Counted from the stretch's first letter, positions 24,530 through 32,297 are shown. The stretch: DNA of 32,579 nucleotides from Candidatus Poribacteria bacterium (GCA_003635185.1 PYJA01000032.1:1-32579); one strand, 5' to 3'. Numbers and translations are program-made. Notes: generated by a model not told the origin, from the letters alone.

Positions 24530-25873
24530 ATGCCTCTCAAAGCAGGATCCGCTACATCAAATATCACACCGCCACTCGGCACAGCAATTCCGGGTGGGTT
24601 CCGTCCGAGATACGCGCAAAACGTTGATGACGAACTGTCCGCTAAAGCACTCGTTATTCAAAACGACTCAACACGCATTGCACTTGTCACATGTGACCTT
24701 ATCGCAGTGACACAGCACATGGTTGATGTCGCCAAGCAACGTATTGCAGACCGTTGTGACATCCCGCCAGAACATGTGATGGTCAATGCTACGCATACGC
24801 ATACAGCCGTTGCAGTTGCTAACCTACTTGGTGTTGACGAGGATTCTGATTATACGGATTGGGTGCCGCTGAAAATCGCTGATGCCGTTGAACTCGCTCT
24901 GTTAAAGCTTGTTCCAGCACGAATAGGATTTGCAAGTGTCTCTGAAGACCGCATCACTTTCAATCGACGTTGGCACATGAAGGATGGCACCGTCCGCATG
25001 AATCCGGGTATTGAACATCCCGATCTTGTGAAACCGACCGGTCCAATTGACCCTGAGCTCACAATGATGTATGTTGAAACGGAAGACACCACACCAATCT
25101 CAGCGGTTGCCAACTTTTCGCTTCACTATATCGGCACAGATAACGGCAACGCAGTCTCTGCCGATTACTTTGGACACTTTGACCGACTCATGCGACGTTA
25201 TTTAGGGGAGACATGTGTTTCACTGCTTTGGAATGCAGCATCGGGACAGATTAACAATATTGATTTTAGTGGACAAACAAAGTGGTCAGCAGGTGGACAT
25301 GCACAGGCAGTAAAAATGGCAAATGTCCTTGCCGGGCATTTCATCACTGAGATGCAGTTCATGGAGATGCAGGAAACCTTACAACTCAGCGGAAAACTCG
25401 ATACGTTGAAGTTTACGCGAAAACAGATTACCGATAAGGACCTTGAAATCGCAGAGAAAGTTTTATCTGTCCAAACAGGTACTTATGATGGATATGAAAC
25501 CGGCCCCTTCAGTTGGGTAGTCGGACAACCGATTCCGAAAAATCTTGTTGATATCTATGCCTTGGAATGTCAACGCTTAGCGAAGTTGCCAGAACAGATG
25601 TCTGCCCCGGTTCAAGTGCTACGACTTGGCGAGACTGCGATTGTCGCATTGCCGGGAGAAGTATTTGTTGAGACAGGATTGAACATCAAATCCAAAACCG
25701 ATGCGAAACCGCTTTTTCTTGTCAGCTTGGCAAACAGTTATATCGGCTATATCTGTACAGACGAAGCATTGACACAGCAGGGTGGATACGAAACATGGGC
25801 AGCGATGTCGTCCCTACCTGATGTCGGCACAGCACCTGCTATGGAGGCACTTGTTGCTTCGCTGTTAAACTAA
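24530..25873 (+). CDS. Neutral ceramidase-like (alkaline ceramidase N-terminal family) hydrolase
   Basis: A 447-residue protein with the N-terminal fold of neutral/alkaline ceramidases, zinc amidases that cleave ceramides. It shows AGSATSNITPPLGTAIPGGF, ALVTCDLIAV, the zinc-type motif NATHTHT (H89, H91), and NFSLHYIGTDNGNAVSADYFGH. SLLWNAASGQINNID and GETAIVALPGEVFVETGL then SLANSYIGYICTDEA follow. It has no signal peptide and lacks the C-terminal domain of full ceramidases, which are roughly 200 or more residues longer. Short forms like this are annotated as ceramidase-like with unproven substrate. It follows the annealing-like gene by 15 bp and could share its transcript, though no functional tie is evident. 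Confidence 0.82.
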   Translation: MPLKAGSATSNITPPLGTAIPGGFRPRYAQNVDDELSAKALVIQNDSTRIALVTCDLIAVTQHMVDVAKQRIADRCDIPPEHVMVNATHTHTAVAVANLLGVDEDSDYTDWVPLKIADAVELALLKLVPARIGFASVSEDRITFNRRWHMKDGTVRMNPGIEHPDLVKPTGPIDPELTMMYVETEDTTPISAVANFSLHYIGTDNGNAVSADYFGHFDRLMRRYLGETCVSLLWNAASGQINNIDFSGQTKWSAGGHAQAVKMANVLAGHFITEMQFMEMQETLQLSGKLDTLKFTRKQITDKDLEIAEKVLSVQTGTYDGYETGPFSWVVGQPIPKNLVDIYALECQRLAKLPEQMSAPVQVLRLGETAIVALPGEVFVETGLNIKSKTDAKPLFLVSLANSYIGYICTDEALTQQGGYETWAAMSSLPDVGTAPAMEALVASLLN

Positions 25874-25913
25874 ATTTGTTTCTTATGTGTCAATTTAGTG
25901 GCACTCTAACACG

Positions 25914-26094
25914 GTAAGCGCGCTTTGTATAGTAAAACGGACAATTAATGGGACACTTCTGTACCGCAATCTGCCAGATTGCGGTTTGTGGCACAAACTG
26001 GAAGTTTATGCTACCACTTCTATTGTCCATTATGTTCCATAATAGGTTATCAAAATGCCCCAATAATTTCAAAGTTCACTATAAGCGCGCCGTT
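25914..26094. repeat. Nested composite of intergenic palindromes
   Basis: Several inverted repeats sit inside one another between the ceramidase-like and LamG genes. Outermost is GCGCGCTT...TATAGT near 25914-25931 against ACTATAAGCGCGCC near 26080-26094. Inside is a perfect 9-bp hairpin, CCGCAATCT at 25964-25972 and AGATTGCGG at 25976-25984. Next to it is an imperfect CACAAACT/AGTTTATG fold near 25990-26015. Also inside is ACGGACAAT at 25937-25945. The pieces recur elsewhere in the window, so this is a cluster of dispersed palindromic elements, perhaps nested insertions. Confidence 0.55.
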
Positions 26095-26118
26095 CAAGTA
26101 TATCGTTAATTGTAAATT

Positions 26119-26127
26119 TGCTATAAT
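26119..26127 (+). promoter_or_regulatory. Extended -10 promoter of the LamG gene
   Basis: TGCTATAAT at 26119-26127 is an extended -10 element (TG-N-TATAAT). The -35 region is poor, which is acceptable for this promoter type. The gene starts 43 bases later with AAGGAG 6 bases before its ATG. Confidence 0.5.
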
Positions 26128-26169
26128 CAAACCTACTTTTATTTTACTAACGCTCAAAAGGAGATTATC

Positions 26170-26961
26170 ATGAAAAGAGTTTTTGTTATTTTCGCGGTGA
26201 TTGGTATGTTCATCAGTTTGGCAATGTATAGCGAGGCTAACCCTGTAGATGGATTAGTGTTGTATCTGAGTTTTGATAAAAACACCATTGATGGTAATAC
26301 TGTGAAAGATTTGTCTGAAGAAGGCAATAATGGAACGATTCACGGTGACGCAAAGACCGCCGCTGGGAAACACGGCGACGCGTTGGAGTTCGATGGTGTG
26401 GATGACTATGTTGAAGTACCACTGGTAGATTCAATTACCTTTTCCACTGGCGATTCATTGACAGTGCAGGTGTGGGTTAAAACAGATGATCAACCACCAA
26501 AAAACGATGGAATTGTCGGAAATTATAAGCAGGGTACTGTACCATTATGGTTGCTCTCTGTCAGCGGTGACGACGCAGCATTGCGTGGCAAAATGGGTTT
26601 TTCTGTTCGGGATAATGACCGCACGAGTGCTTCGGTAAGGTCGCCAGACTTCTTGAACGATAACGAATGGCATCTACTCGCTGGTGTCCGAGATCAAAAA
26701 GCAAAAAAGGTCCGATTCTACGTGGATGGCACGTTGATTAATGAAGTTGATGACAATTCTAAGGACATCAACAGTGGACAGTCTATATGGATTGGAGAAC
26801 ATCTGAGCCGATTTTACAAGGGACTGATTGATGAAGTGAAGGTGTGGAATCGTCCCTTAACTTCCGATGAACTTGAGCAGTCAGGAGATCAACCAGCTTC
26901 GGTTGATGCTGCTGGAAAGTTGGCGACCACATGGGGAACCATCAAGGCAACTCGTCAATAA
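26170..26961 (+). CDS. Secreted LamG domain protein with GKxATTWG tail
   Basis: A 263-residue exported protein. The signal peptide is residues 1 to about 23 (MKRVFVIFAVIGMFISLAMY, cut near SEA). The mature part is a canonical LamG/concanavalin fold: GLVLYLSFDKNTIDGNTVKD, HGDALEFDGVDDYVEVP, DSLTVQVWVKTDDQ, NEWHLLAGVRD, VRFYVDGTLINEVDD and GLIDEVKVWNRPLTSDEL. Such domains bind glycans or proteins outside the cell, often with calcium. The C-terminus is GKLATTWGTIKATRQ, shared with the LamG protein at 20815-21603. A strong AAGGAG ribosome-binding site supports the start. It stands alone on its strand, with a palindrome after it. Confidence 0.88.
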   Translation: MKRVFVIFAVIGMFISLAMYSEANPVDGLVLYLSFDKNTIDGNTVKDLSEEGNNGTIHGDAKTAAGKHGDALEFDGVDDYVEVPLVDSITFSTGDSLTVQVWVKTDDQPPKNDGIVGNYKQGTVPLWLLSVSGDDAALRGKMGFSVRDNDRTSASVRSPDFLNDNEWHLLAGVRDQKAKKVRFYVDGTLINEVDDNSKDINSGQSIWIGEHLSRFYKGLIDEVKVWNRPLTSDELEQSGDQPASVDAAGKLATTWGTIKATRQ

Positions 26962-26989
26962 TACCAAATTAACTTGATTCCACTCGGTA

Positions 26990-27010
26990 GGCGCGCTTTG
27001 TAAGCGCGCC
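26990..27010. terminator. Palindrome between convergent genes, likely bidirectional terminator
   Basis: A perfect stem of GGCGCGCTT (26990-26998) and AAGCGCGCC (27002-27010) with a 3-base TGT loop. It ends 2 bases before the stop of the isomerase gene and 29 bases after that of the LamG gene, so it can serve both. No T-runs flank it. Related arms occur near 20793, 25914 and 26085, so it is a dispersed palindrome as well. Confidence 0.6.
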
Positions 27011-27012
27011 GA

Positions 27013-27921
27013 TCAGCATTCGAGTAGATATTCTCGGCTATTTAATGCGTTGACTAACGAATGTATAGTCGGCGCATTTTCAAGCAACAGATCGCCAGTA
27101 TACTTCCCCGACAGCAAATGTTGTTTTATAGCCTTAAAATTCACATATCCATCGCCTACTTCTGATAATACCCCCGCCTCCGTTTTCTGTTTGAAATGCA
27201 CCGATGTAAGGTCCTCCATCTTAACGTTCCCCCAGAATTCCTCAGGCGGATTTAGAGTCGTTCTGTCAGCACGATACGTGTTCGTTTCGTCATAAGTGAG
27301 TTTTGCGCCACCTGTAACAGCTAACTTTAATGTTAACGTTGCTGATTGCCGTGCATTTTCCACAGCAAAAATCATCGGATATTCCGGCAAAAGTGAAGCG
27401 TGCCGTTTTAGATTAGCAATTGCTACGTTTTCGTCAATTTTACCTTCAGTATCCAAATCAACAAGACGTAACCTTGCGCGTGAGGGACATAGCAGATATG
27501 CCAACTTCTTCGCAATTACAATCTTTTGTGTATCTGCTTCACTATCACTCGGTGCAGAAAGCCACGGGTGAGACATTGCGTAGCTTAGCGTCAATCCTGC
27601 TGCTTTTCGGGCAAAATCGGCAATCTCTTTAAATAGTGCAGGATGTTTAGTTTTATCTGTATCAAACCCATCATTTACTGCAGTGTTATCCCACACAACA
27701 TCACAGAGAGCCTTAAATTCTGCATCAGTATAATCGAGCATTGCTGCTTCAAGTTTTTGAATGAGGTTGCCGAATTCGGAGTTGCGAAGGTAATCACCCT
27801 CGCGAACCTCCATATCTCTAAATCCGTTTGCACCGAATTCAACCATCAAATCATCAAACCGCGCACCATTTTCTATCTCTTTCGCCCAAATATTGGTAAC
27901 AATCCCAAGTCTTTCAAACAT
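27013..27921 (-). CDS. Sugar phosphate isomerase/epimerase-like TIM barrel
   Basis: A 302-residue protein of the xylose isomerase-like (AP endonuclease 2) superfamily, which acts on sugars or inositols with a divalent metal. The N-terminal RLGIVTNIWAKEIENGARFDDL and FRDMEVREGDYL are typical beta-alpha starts. The expected metal ligands fall in order: E188 (FAVENA), D211 (TYDETN), H242 (TSVHFKQ) and E281 (LLLENAP). No signal peptide is seen. The substrate is unknown and no sugar pathway genes are adjacent. The start overlaps the promoter of the divergent tenA gene, so the two may influence each other. Confidence 0.78.
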   Translation of the reverse strand: MFERLGIVTNIWAKEIENGARFDDLMVEFGANGFRDMEVREGDYLRNSEFGNLIQKLEAAMLDYTDAEFKALCDVVWDNTAVNDGFDTDKTKHPALFKEIADFARKAAGLTLSYAMSHPWLSAPSDSEADTQKIVIAKKLAYLLCPSRARLRLVDLDTEGKIDENVAIANLKRHASLLPEYPMIFAVENARQSATLTLKLAVTGGAKLTYDETNTYRADRTTLNPPEEFWGNVKMEDLTSVHFKQKTEAGVLSEVGDGYVNFKAIKQHLLSGKYTGDLLLENAPTIHSLVNALNSREYLLEC

Positions 27922-27922
27922 T

Positions 27923-27951
27923 TTGACATCCTCGCGCCGTTAAGGTATGAT
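27923..27951 (+). promoter_or_regulatory. Promoter of tenA
   Basis: TTGACA at 27923-27928 (perfect), a 17-base spacer, and TATGAT at 27946-27951 (5 of 6). The gene starts at 27998 with AAGGAG 5 bases before ATG. The -35 box abuts the start codon of the divergent isomerase gene. Confidence 0.7.
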
Positions 27952-27997
27952 ATTAAGAAATCCGTAAATAGATTCTAATACATTTCAAGGAGACATT

Positions 27998-28675
27998 ATG
28001 ACACAAAATCCCAAATTCACCGATGAGCTGAGACAGTCCGCTGCACCTATCTGGGAAGCAGACCTTAAGCATCCATTCGTTCGCGGAATGGCGGATGGAA
28101 CGTTAGCCACAGAAAAGTTCAAGTTTTACCTAATCCAAGATTATCTATTCCTTTTAGACTATAGCCGCGTATTCGCGTATGGTGCCATCAAAGCACACGA
28201 TGAAGCGACAATGGCACTCTTTGCAAAACTGCTCAACGAAACACTAAACACCGAAATGGATTTACATCGTGGGTATTGTGCAAGATTCGGTATCTCCCCC
28301 GCTGAGATGGAAGCAGCACCGATGGCGCCAACAACACACGCCTATACGCGACACATGCTTCAGGTTGCGCAAATCGGCACGTTAGCAGATGTGATCGCAG
28401 GTGTACTTCCGTGTCAATGGGGTTATGCCGAAATCGGCACGTCCCTTGCAAAACAGGGTGGCTCACCTGAACCGCTCTACCAAGAATGGATAGATATGTA
28501 CGCTTCTCCTGAATTCCTTGCGTTAGGTGAATGGCTGCGAAACTTGCTGAACGACATTACAACTGATAGCAGCCCCGCCGAAAAAGAGCGCCTTCAGAAA
28601 ACTTTCTTGCTCAGTAGTCGTTATGAATATTTGTTCTGGGAGATGGCATGGACAGAACAAGCATGGCAGATTTAA
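27998..28675 (+). CDS. tenA: Thiaminase II / aminopyrimidine aminohydrolase TenA
   Basis: A 225-residue all-helical protein of the TenA family, which hydrolyses aminopyrimidines from degraded thiamin so that HMP can be reused. Active-site residues are in place: D48 in LIQDYLFL, the nucleophile C139 in GVLPCQWGYAEIG with Y143, and a glutamate in SSRYEYLFWEMAW near 210-215. The length is usual. No TPP riboswitch is visible in the leader and no other thiamin gene lies nearby, so regulation is not evident. It has a clear promoter and ribosome-binding site and is followed by the convergent histidine kinase. Confidence 0.93.
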   Translation: MTQNPKFTDELRQSAAPIWEADLKHPFVRGMADGTLATEKFKFYLIQDYLFLLDYSRVFAYGAIKAHDEATMALFAKLLNETLNTEMDLHRGYCARFGISPAEMEAAPMAPTTHAYTRHMLQVAQIGTLADVIAGVLPCQWGYAEIGTSLAKQGGSPEPLYQEWIDMYASPEFLALGEWLRNLLNDITTDSSPAEKERLQKTFLLSSRYEYLFWEMAWTEQAWQI

Positions 28676-28695
28676 CACTATTATCAAAGTAGTCC

Positions 28696-28731
28696 GCACG
28701 CTCCGCGTGTCGTAAAACAAGTTTTAACTTG
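28696..28731. terminator. Two short palindromes between convergent tenA and kinase genes
   Basis: A CACGC-TCC-GCGTG stem at 28697-28709 is followed by CAAGTT-TT-AACTTG at 28718-28731, which overlaps the stop codon of the kinase gene. Both lie in the 48-bp convergent gap, a natural place for termination in both directions. Stems are short, so confidence is modest. Confidence 0.4.
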
Positions 28732-30514
28732 ATTCCTCAATCGGCAACGCAAAATGCAATACCGTGCCTTGCCCTAATTCACTTTCCAACCATATCCGTC
28801 CGTTGTGGCACAGCAGAATATGTTTGGTAATTGCTAACCCTAAACCGGTGCCGCCCATTTTCCGCGCGCGGCCTTCATCAACACGGTAAAACCGCTCAAA
28901 AACGCGGGGTTGCGACTCTAATGGGATACCGATACCAGTATCTTTTATATGAACGACAACTTCATCTGCAACATCTGAGTCTGTTTCAACTACCTCCGCC
29001 GAAACATCAATCATGCCTCCATCAGGTGTATATTTAATGGCATTGTCAATAAGGTTCACAAAAACCTGCATGAAAAGTTGGCTATCTACGTTCACTTGAG
29101 GCAAATCTTCAGACACCTCCCACTGCAATGTTACCCCCGATTCTTCTAACACCGGTTCAAACACATCCAAAATCTGTTCATAAAATTCATTAAGGTGGCA
29201 CAATGAACGTTTCAACTCAACATCGCCCGATTCAAGCCGTGCCAATTCCAGTAAATCAGAAACCAATCGTGAGAGGCGAGCAGAGTGATTTAGTATCTTG
29301 ACAATAAATTCCTTGCGTTTTTTGCTTTTCGTAGATCCGTTGTTCAGCAGCGTTTCAGCATATCCCTGAATTGTGGTTAAAGGTGTGCGCAGTTCATGCG
29401 ATACGTTCGCTACGAAATCCGCGCGAATCCGCTCTAATTGACGCACATGACTCACATCGTGGATAACGATAACATACTCACGCTCAGCGGTAACAGGCAC
29501 TACCGTTACCTCCGCTTCCGACTCCTGCAGATTCCCAAGACGAATTTCTGAAAAAGCCACAGTCCCTGTCTGCTCCGCTTCTCTGAGTAACGCTTGCAGC
29601 TCAGGAATACGGTTAATTTCAATTAACGCTCTACCGAGATACATCTCTGGAAGGTTTAACATAACAATCGCAGCTGGATTGGCGTAGGTAATTTCAGATG
29701 TCCCGTTTACCATCAACACACCTTCACTCATGTTGTTCAAGATAGTTTCTAAACGCTGATTTTCTAACGAAATTCTGTCAATCTGCTCCTGAACTCTGTC
29801 TGTCATGAGGTTGAAATTTCGTGAGAGTTGCCCTAACTCATTATCAGATTTAACCTCAACCCGTGAACTGTTTTCTCCCGCAGCAATAGATTGTGTAATC
29901 TGCGTCAACCTCTTAATCGGCTTGACAATCGCACCAGTGCTAAAAATTCCGAATAAAATTGCAAGAACAGACCCAGCTATGGTCACATAGAGTAAAATCC
30001 GCCGCTGGCTACCGAGTACCGTATTAATTGTTTCCTTCGGCAGTGCCACACGGCAAATACCTATCAAATCTTCGTCCTGTTTCACCGTTATTGCTAAGTA
30101 ACGGTATTCTGTTTGTGTTGTATCACTAAATCGGTCTTCACTACCAATGCCTTCTGTAATAGCTTCCTGGACCTCTGGACGTGTAAGATGGTTATCCATC
30201 TCAATTAGCAACTGACCATCTCGTTCTGTATCCCCCCAGACGATTCCATCTGCACCTATGAACGTCAAACGCACCTTACCCGTCTCGCCAAGCCTATCAA
30301 CTATGCCATCAATCACCGCATAATCAAAGCCATCTGTTTCAGGCAGTTCCTCAAGAAGAAATTCTCTCGTCAATGCTGCCTGAACTTCCAACTCATTGGT
30401 TATACGATCACTAAGCACACCTTCAAGTGCTCTTCCGAGGTAAAAGTCCATTGCAAATAGCACCAAAAGCACAATGCCTATGTAGCTAAGTGTGAGTTGT
30501 GTTCGGATATTCAT
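28724..30514 (-). CDS. PhoR/WalK-like sensor histidine kinase
   Basis: A 596-residue membrane sensor kinase. The first membrane helix is about 7-27, then an extracytoplasmic sensor domain (about 28-170), and a second helix at about 172-194. A HAMP linker follows (VKPIKRLTQITQSIAAG), a PAS domain (about 252-350, NNMSEGVLMVNGTSEITYANP), and HisKA with the phosphorylated H373 in NVSHELRTPLT. The ATPase domain has the N box NLIDNAIKYTP, G1 DTGIGI (525-530) and G2 GGTGLGL (554-560). All catalytic boxes are intact. The usual partner regulator gene is not adjacent on either side, so it is an orphan within this window. The domain order fits PhoR, but the signal is unknown. Confidence 0.92.
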   Translation of the reverse strand: MNIRTQLTLSYIGIVLLVLFAMDFYLGRALEGVLSDRITNELEVQAALTREFLLEELPETDGFDYAVIDGIVDRLGETGKVRLTFIGADGIVWGDTERDGQLLIEMDNHLTRPEVQEAITEGIGSEDRFSDTTQTEYRYLAITVKQDEDLIGICRVALPKETINTVLGSQRRILLYVTIAGSVLAILFGIFSTGAIVKPIKRLTQITQSIAAGENSSRVEVKSDNELGQLSRNFNLMTDRVQEQIDRISLENQRLETILNNMSEGVLMVNGTSEITYANPAAIVMLNLPEMYLGRALIEINRIPELQALLREAEQTGTVAFSEIRLGNLQESEAEVTVVPVTAEREYVIVIHDVSHVRQLERIRADFVANVSHELRTPLTTIQGYAETLLNNGSTKSKKRKEFIVKILNHSARLSRLVSDLLELARLESGDVELKRSLCHLNEFYEQILDVFEPVLEESGVTLQWEVSEDLPQVNVDSQLFMQVFVNLIDNAIKYTPDGGMIDVSAEVVETDSDVADEVVVHIKDTGIGIPLESQPRVFERFYRVDEGRARKMGGTGLGLAITKHILLCHNGRIWLESELGQGTVLHFALPIEESS

Positions 30515-30680
30515 AAGTCTTTTGTTCGCGCGTTGTTTGGATTTCTATATAATAATAGCATATATGACCGAAAAACCGAAAACTAAATAACCCTGGTTTG
30601 TGTAAAATATAAGTTCGCGTGTCTAATTCAACAAAAATAGCGAAAAACTTAAGAAATTTCGCGAATTTTTACAAAAAAAC

Positions 30681-30709
30681 TTGACATTTACTGTAACTTA
30701 GGTTATAAT
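30681..30709 (+). promoter_or_regulatory. Perfect-consensus sigma70 promoter
   Basis: TTGACA at 30681-30686, a 17-base spacer and TATAAT at 30704-30709 match the full consensus. Transcription would start near 30716, far upstream (about 710 bases) of the next confident gene. It is the best promoter in the window and suggests either a non-coding RNA or a long leader. Confidence 0.75.
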
Positions 30710-30738
30710 ATCTATTGCTTTGTCAACATATTATTGTC

Positions 30739-30806
30739 CGTCGCGATTCGGAGATCGCTCCTACCGATAGACCGCTTAGGGTAGGAGGGAACTCCGATTC
30801 CCGACT
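30739..30806. repeat. Imperfect 25-bp inverted repeat in the leader
   Basis: GTCGCGATTCGGAGATCGCT plus CCTAC at about 30740-30764 and GTAGGAGGGAACTCCGATTC plus CCGAC at about 30781-30805 are complementary with four mismatches, and about 16 bases between. The repeat begins inside ATTGTCCGT (30733-30741), a 9-mer that also occurs beside other palindromes here. It is likely a dispersed palindromic element and would form a strong stem in the transcript from the promoter upstream. Confidence 0.65.
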
Positions 30807-30911
30807 ACTTTCAAGACCTATCAATTAGCACTTGACTAAGCACTATGTTAGATGATATAAAGTGATCGTGGAAAAGAAAATCAGGTTTTGTTGCATGAGA
30901 GGGATATAACA

Positions 30912-31067
30912 ATGAAAAACCGATGGACAAACACCACAATTAACCCAAAATTGAGCATGTTTTTAGGCATCTGCTACTTACGTAAGAATTGTCTAAAAGC
31001 AGTGTCTACGTGGGTTTGTACCACATCTGGATTTGAGTCCCCCCCCCCCGCACGTCACATTCGTTAA
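30912..31067 (+). CDS. Doubtful small ORF ending after a poly-C tract
   Basis: A 51-codon frame with AGAGGG about 9 bases before ATG, placed 200 bases downstream of the perfect promoter. Residues include several cysteines and basic residues (CYLRKNCLKA, WVCTT). It runs through the C11 tract at 31039-31049. With one C fewer the frame would join one open to 31242 and code for about 110 residues, rich in F and C. No family is recognised. It may be a leader peptide, a phase-variable gene, or not coding. Confidence 0.22.
   Translation: MKNRWTNTTINPKLSMFLGICYLRKNCLKAVSTWVCTTSGFESPPPARHIR
31039..31049. repeat. C11 homopolymer tract
   Basis: Eleven consecutive C residues, by far the longest G/C run in the window. 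Such tracts slip during replication and in some bacteria drive phase variation. They are also prone to sequencing error, so the true length is uncertain. Confidence 0.8.
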
Positions 31068-31426
31068 TTTTATTTTTACATTTTTTAACTGTTGCACGTT
31101 ACAACAAAGTAACGTTTGGGTTTTTAGTGGTTTTACCGCTTTCGTGCCTGCGCGCGCTTCGTCTTGTACGGAGTGTTTCGTTGCGGGCTTTTGTTGTTGC
31201 ATTCGGAACTTCCGATGCATGTTATCCCTGCACTGCAGGTGAAATCTGTAACTACTACTTATTTTTTTAATTTGATTTGACAAAATTCAGTGGAAAACAT
31301 AGAATTGCGTTAACGCTACCCGAATAGTCTATCCGAAAGGCGGACACCAAAAACCAAAACGGATAGCTCGCAAATTCACTATTTTCCACTTATCGCCACA
31401 AAACAATGTGGTAAGGAGATAAAAAA

Positions 31427-32290
31427 ATGAAGAGAAGATTTTTTGAATGCGCACTCTTATTAGGCATTGTGATGTCTGTCATGTTTTTAGCACAGACACC
31501 CGATGGAATCGGACATGATGCATCGGAAGGACATAAAGATGAATCACATACACACAACCCTTCAACGAATGTGGATCCTGAGACTGGCGAGCCTGTGACA
31601 AGTGGCGGATGCGATCCGAGAGGTAACCATTATAGTGGGAAGAATGGTAATATATGGAACGGGTATCAGCATGCTTGGGGGTTCCGGTACGGTGTTGGAA
31701 CGTACAGCACCAGCCCGAGAGGGCCGGATTATGACACAGAGAATGTTTGGTATCTGCGTGTTGATGCCGTAGCCAGCACAGGCAGCATGGAAGCAAGCGT
31801 TTCGGTGACACCGAGCATTTACTTAGAGCATTTCGACAAAAAAGAAGCCAGTTGGCAAGGATCCGCAAGAGGCCGCGTCAAGTTCTCTAACGTGTGTTTT
31901 CATTGGGATGTATTTTGGAAGTGTTACGAACACAATCTAGAGGGAAATAAGTGGGAAGCTACCGGATTTCTTGACCTTAAAGTCAAGGATGAAGAGATCC
32001 AAGAAGGGAATAAAAAAGAGTATGGGGGAGGTTTTGAGGGGCACGGTGTCAAACTGACAGCGAACAGTGAAGACTCTTACACAACTAAGTACGACGAACT
32101 TCGGGCTCGAGGCTATCGCTTTCTGCTTAAATTAAAGGGTGGTTTTCTTTCCCAATTCCAGGATAAATGGGCAGACGGCAACGGGCAGCTAGCAGGGGGT
32201 GATGTACAATCCGGTACCGCCAGAGCGGCGTATAAATTTACAGATTGGAAGAGATGCTATTGCGGCGAGTCCAAAAAGCCTGATCTTTAG
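31427..32290 (+). CDS. Secreted protein of unknown function
   Basis: A 287-residue protein that I do not recognise. A signal peptide (about 1-23, MKRRFFECALLLGIVMSVMF) is followed by a histidine- and acid-rich segment (HDASEGHKDESHTH, about 30-43) that could bind metal. The mature part then reads as beta-rich: HAWGFRYGVGTYS, NVWYLRVDAVASTGSMEASVSV, SWQGSARGRVKF. Six cysteines (about C62, C157, C165, C279, C281 and one in the signal) may form disulfides. The SD AAGGAG lies 8 bases before ATG. It is preceded by a long leader and followed by a large stem-loop, so it is probably a single-gene transcript. No homologue or function is proposed. Confidence 0.72.
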   Translation: MKRRFFECALLLGIVMSVMFLAQTPDGIGHDASEGHKDESHTHNPSTNVDPETGEPVTSGGCDPRGNHYSGKNGNIWNGYQHAWGFRYGVGTYSTSPRGPDYDTENVWYLRVDAVASTGSMEASVSVTPSIYLEHFDKKEASWQGSARGRVKFSNVCFHWDVFWKCYEHNLEGNKWEATGFLDLKVKDEEIQEGNKKEYGGGFEGHGVKLTANSEDSYTTKYDELRARGYRFLLKLKGGFLSQFQDKWADGNGQLAGGDVQSGTARAAYKFTDWKRCYCGESKKPDL

Positions 32291-32297
32291 TACAGCG

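Larger units (their letters stand above)
30515..31426. other. Long regulatory/non-coding region before the secreted protein gene
   Basis: Nearly 0.9 kb without a convincing gene. It holds a perfect promoter (30681-30709), an imperfect palindrome (30739-30806), a doubtful small ORF (30912-31067) and a C11 tract. It also holds a 7-bp perfect stem, CTATCCG/CGGATAG, with about 24 bases between, around 31330-31367. CCAC/GTGG flanks lie near the start of the next gene. The stems resemble a structured leader, but I could not match them to a known riboswitch class. Confidence 0.5.

Noticed and set aside
30993..31283. 96-codon minus-strand frame opposite the poly-C region
   Set aside because: It has no recognisable domain and no ribosome-binding site, and spans the C11 tract as poly-glycine.
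31310..31426. Possible riboswitch before the secreted protein gene
   Set aside because: A 7-bp stem and some GAAA-like loops are present, but the conserved bases of c-di-GMP, fluoride, SAM or preQ1 classes could not be placed.
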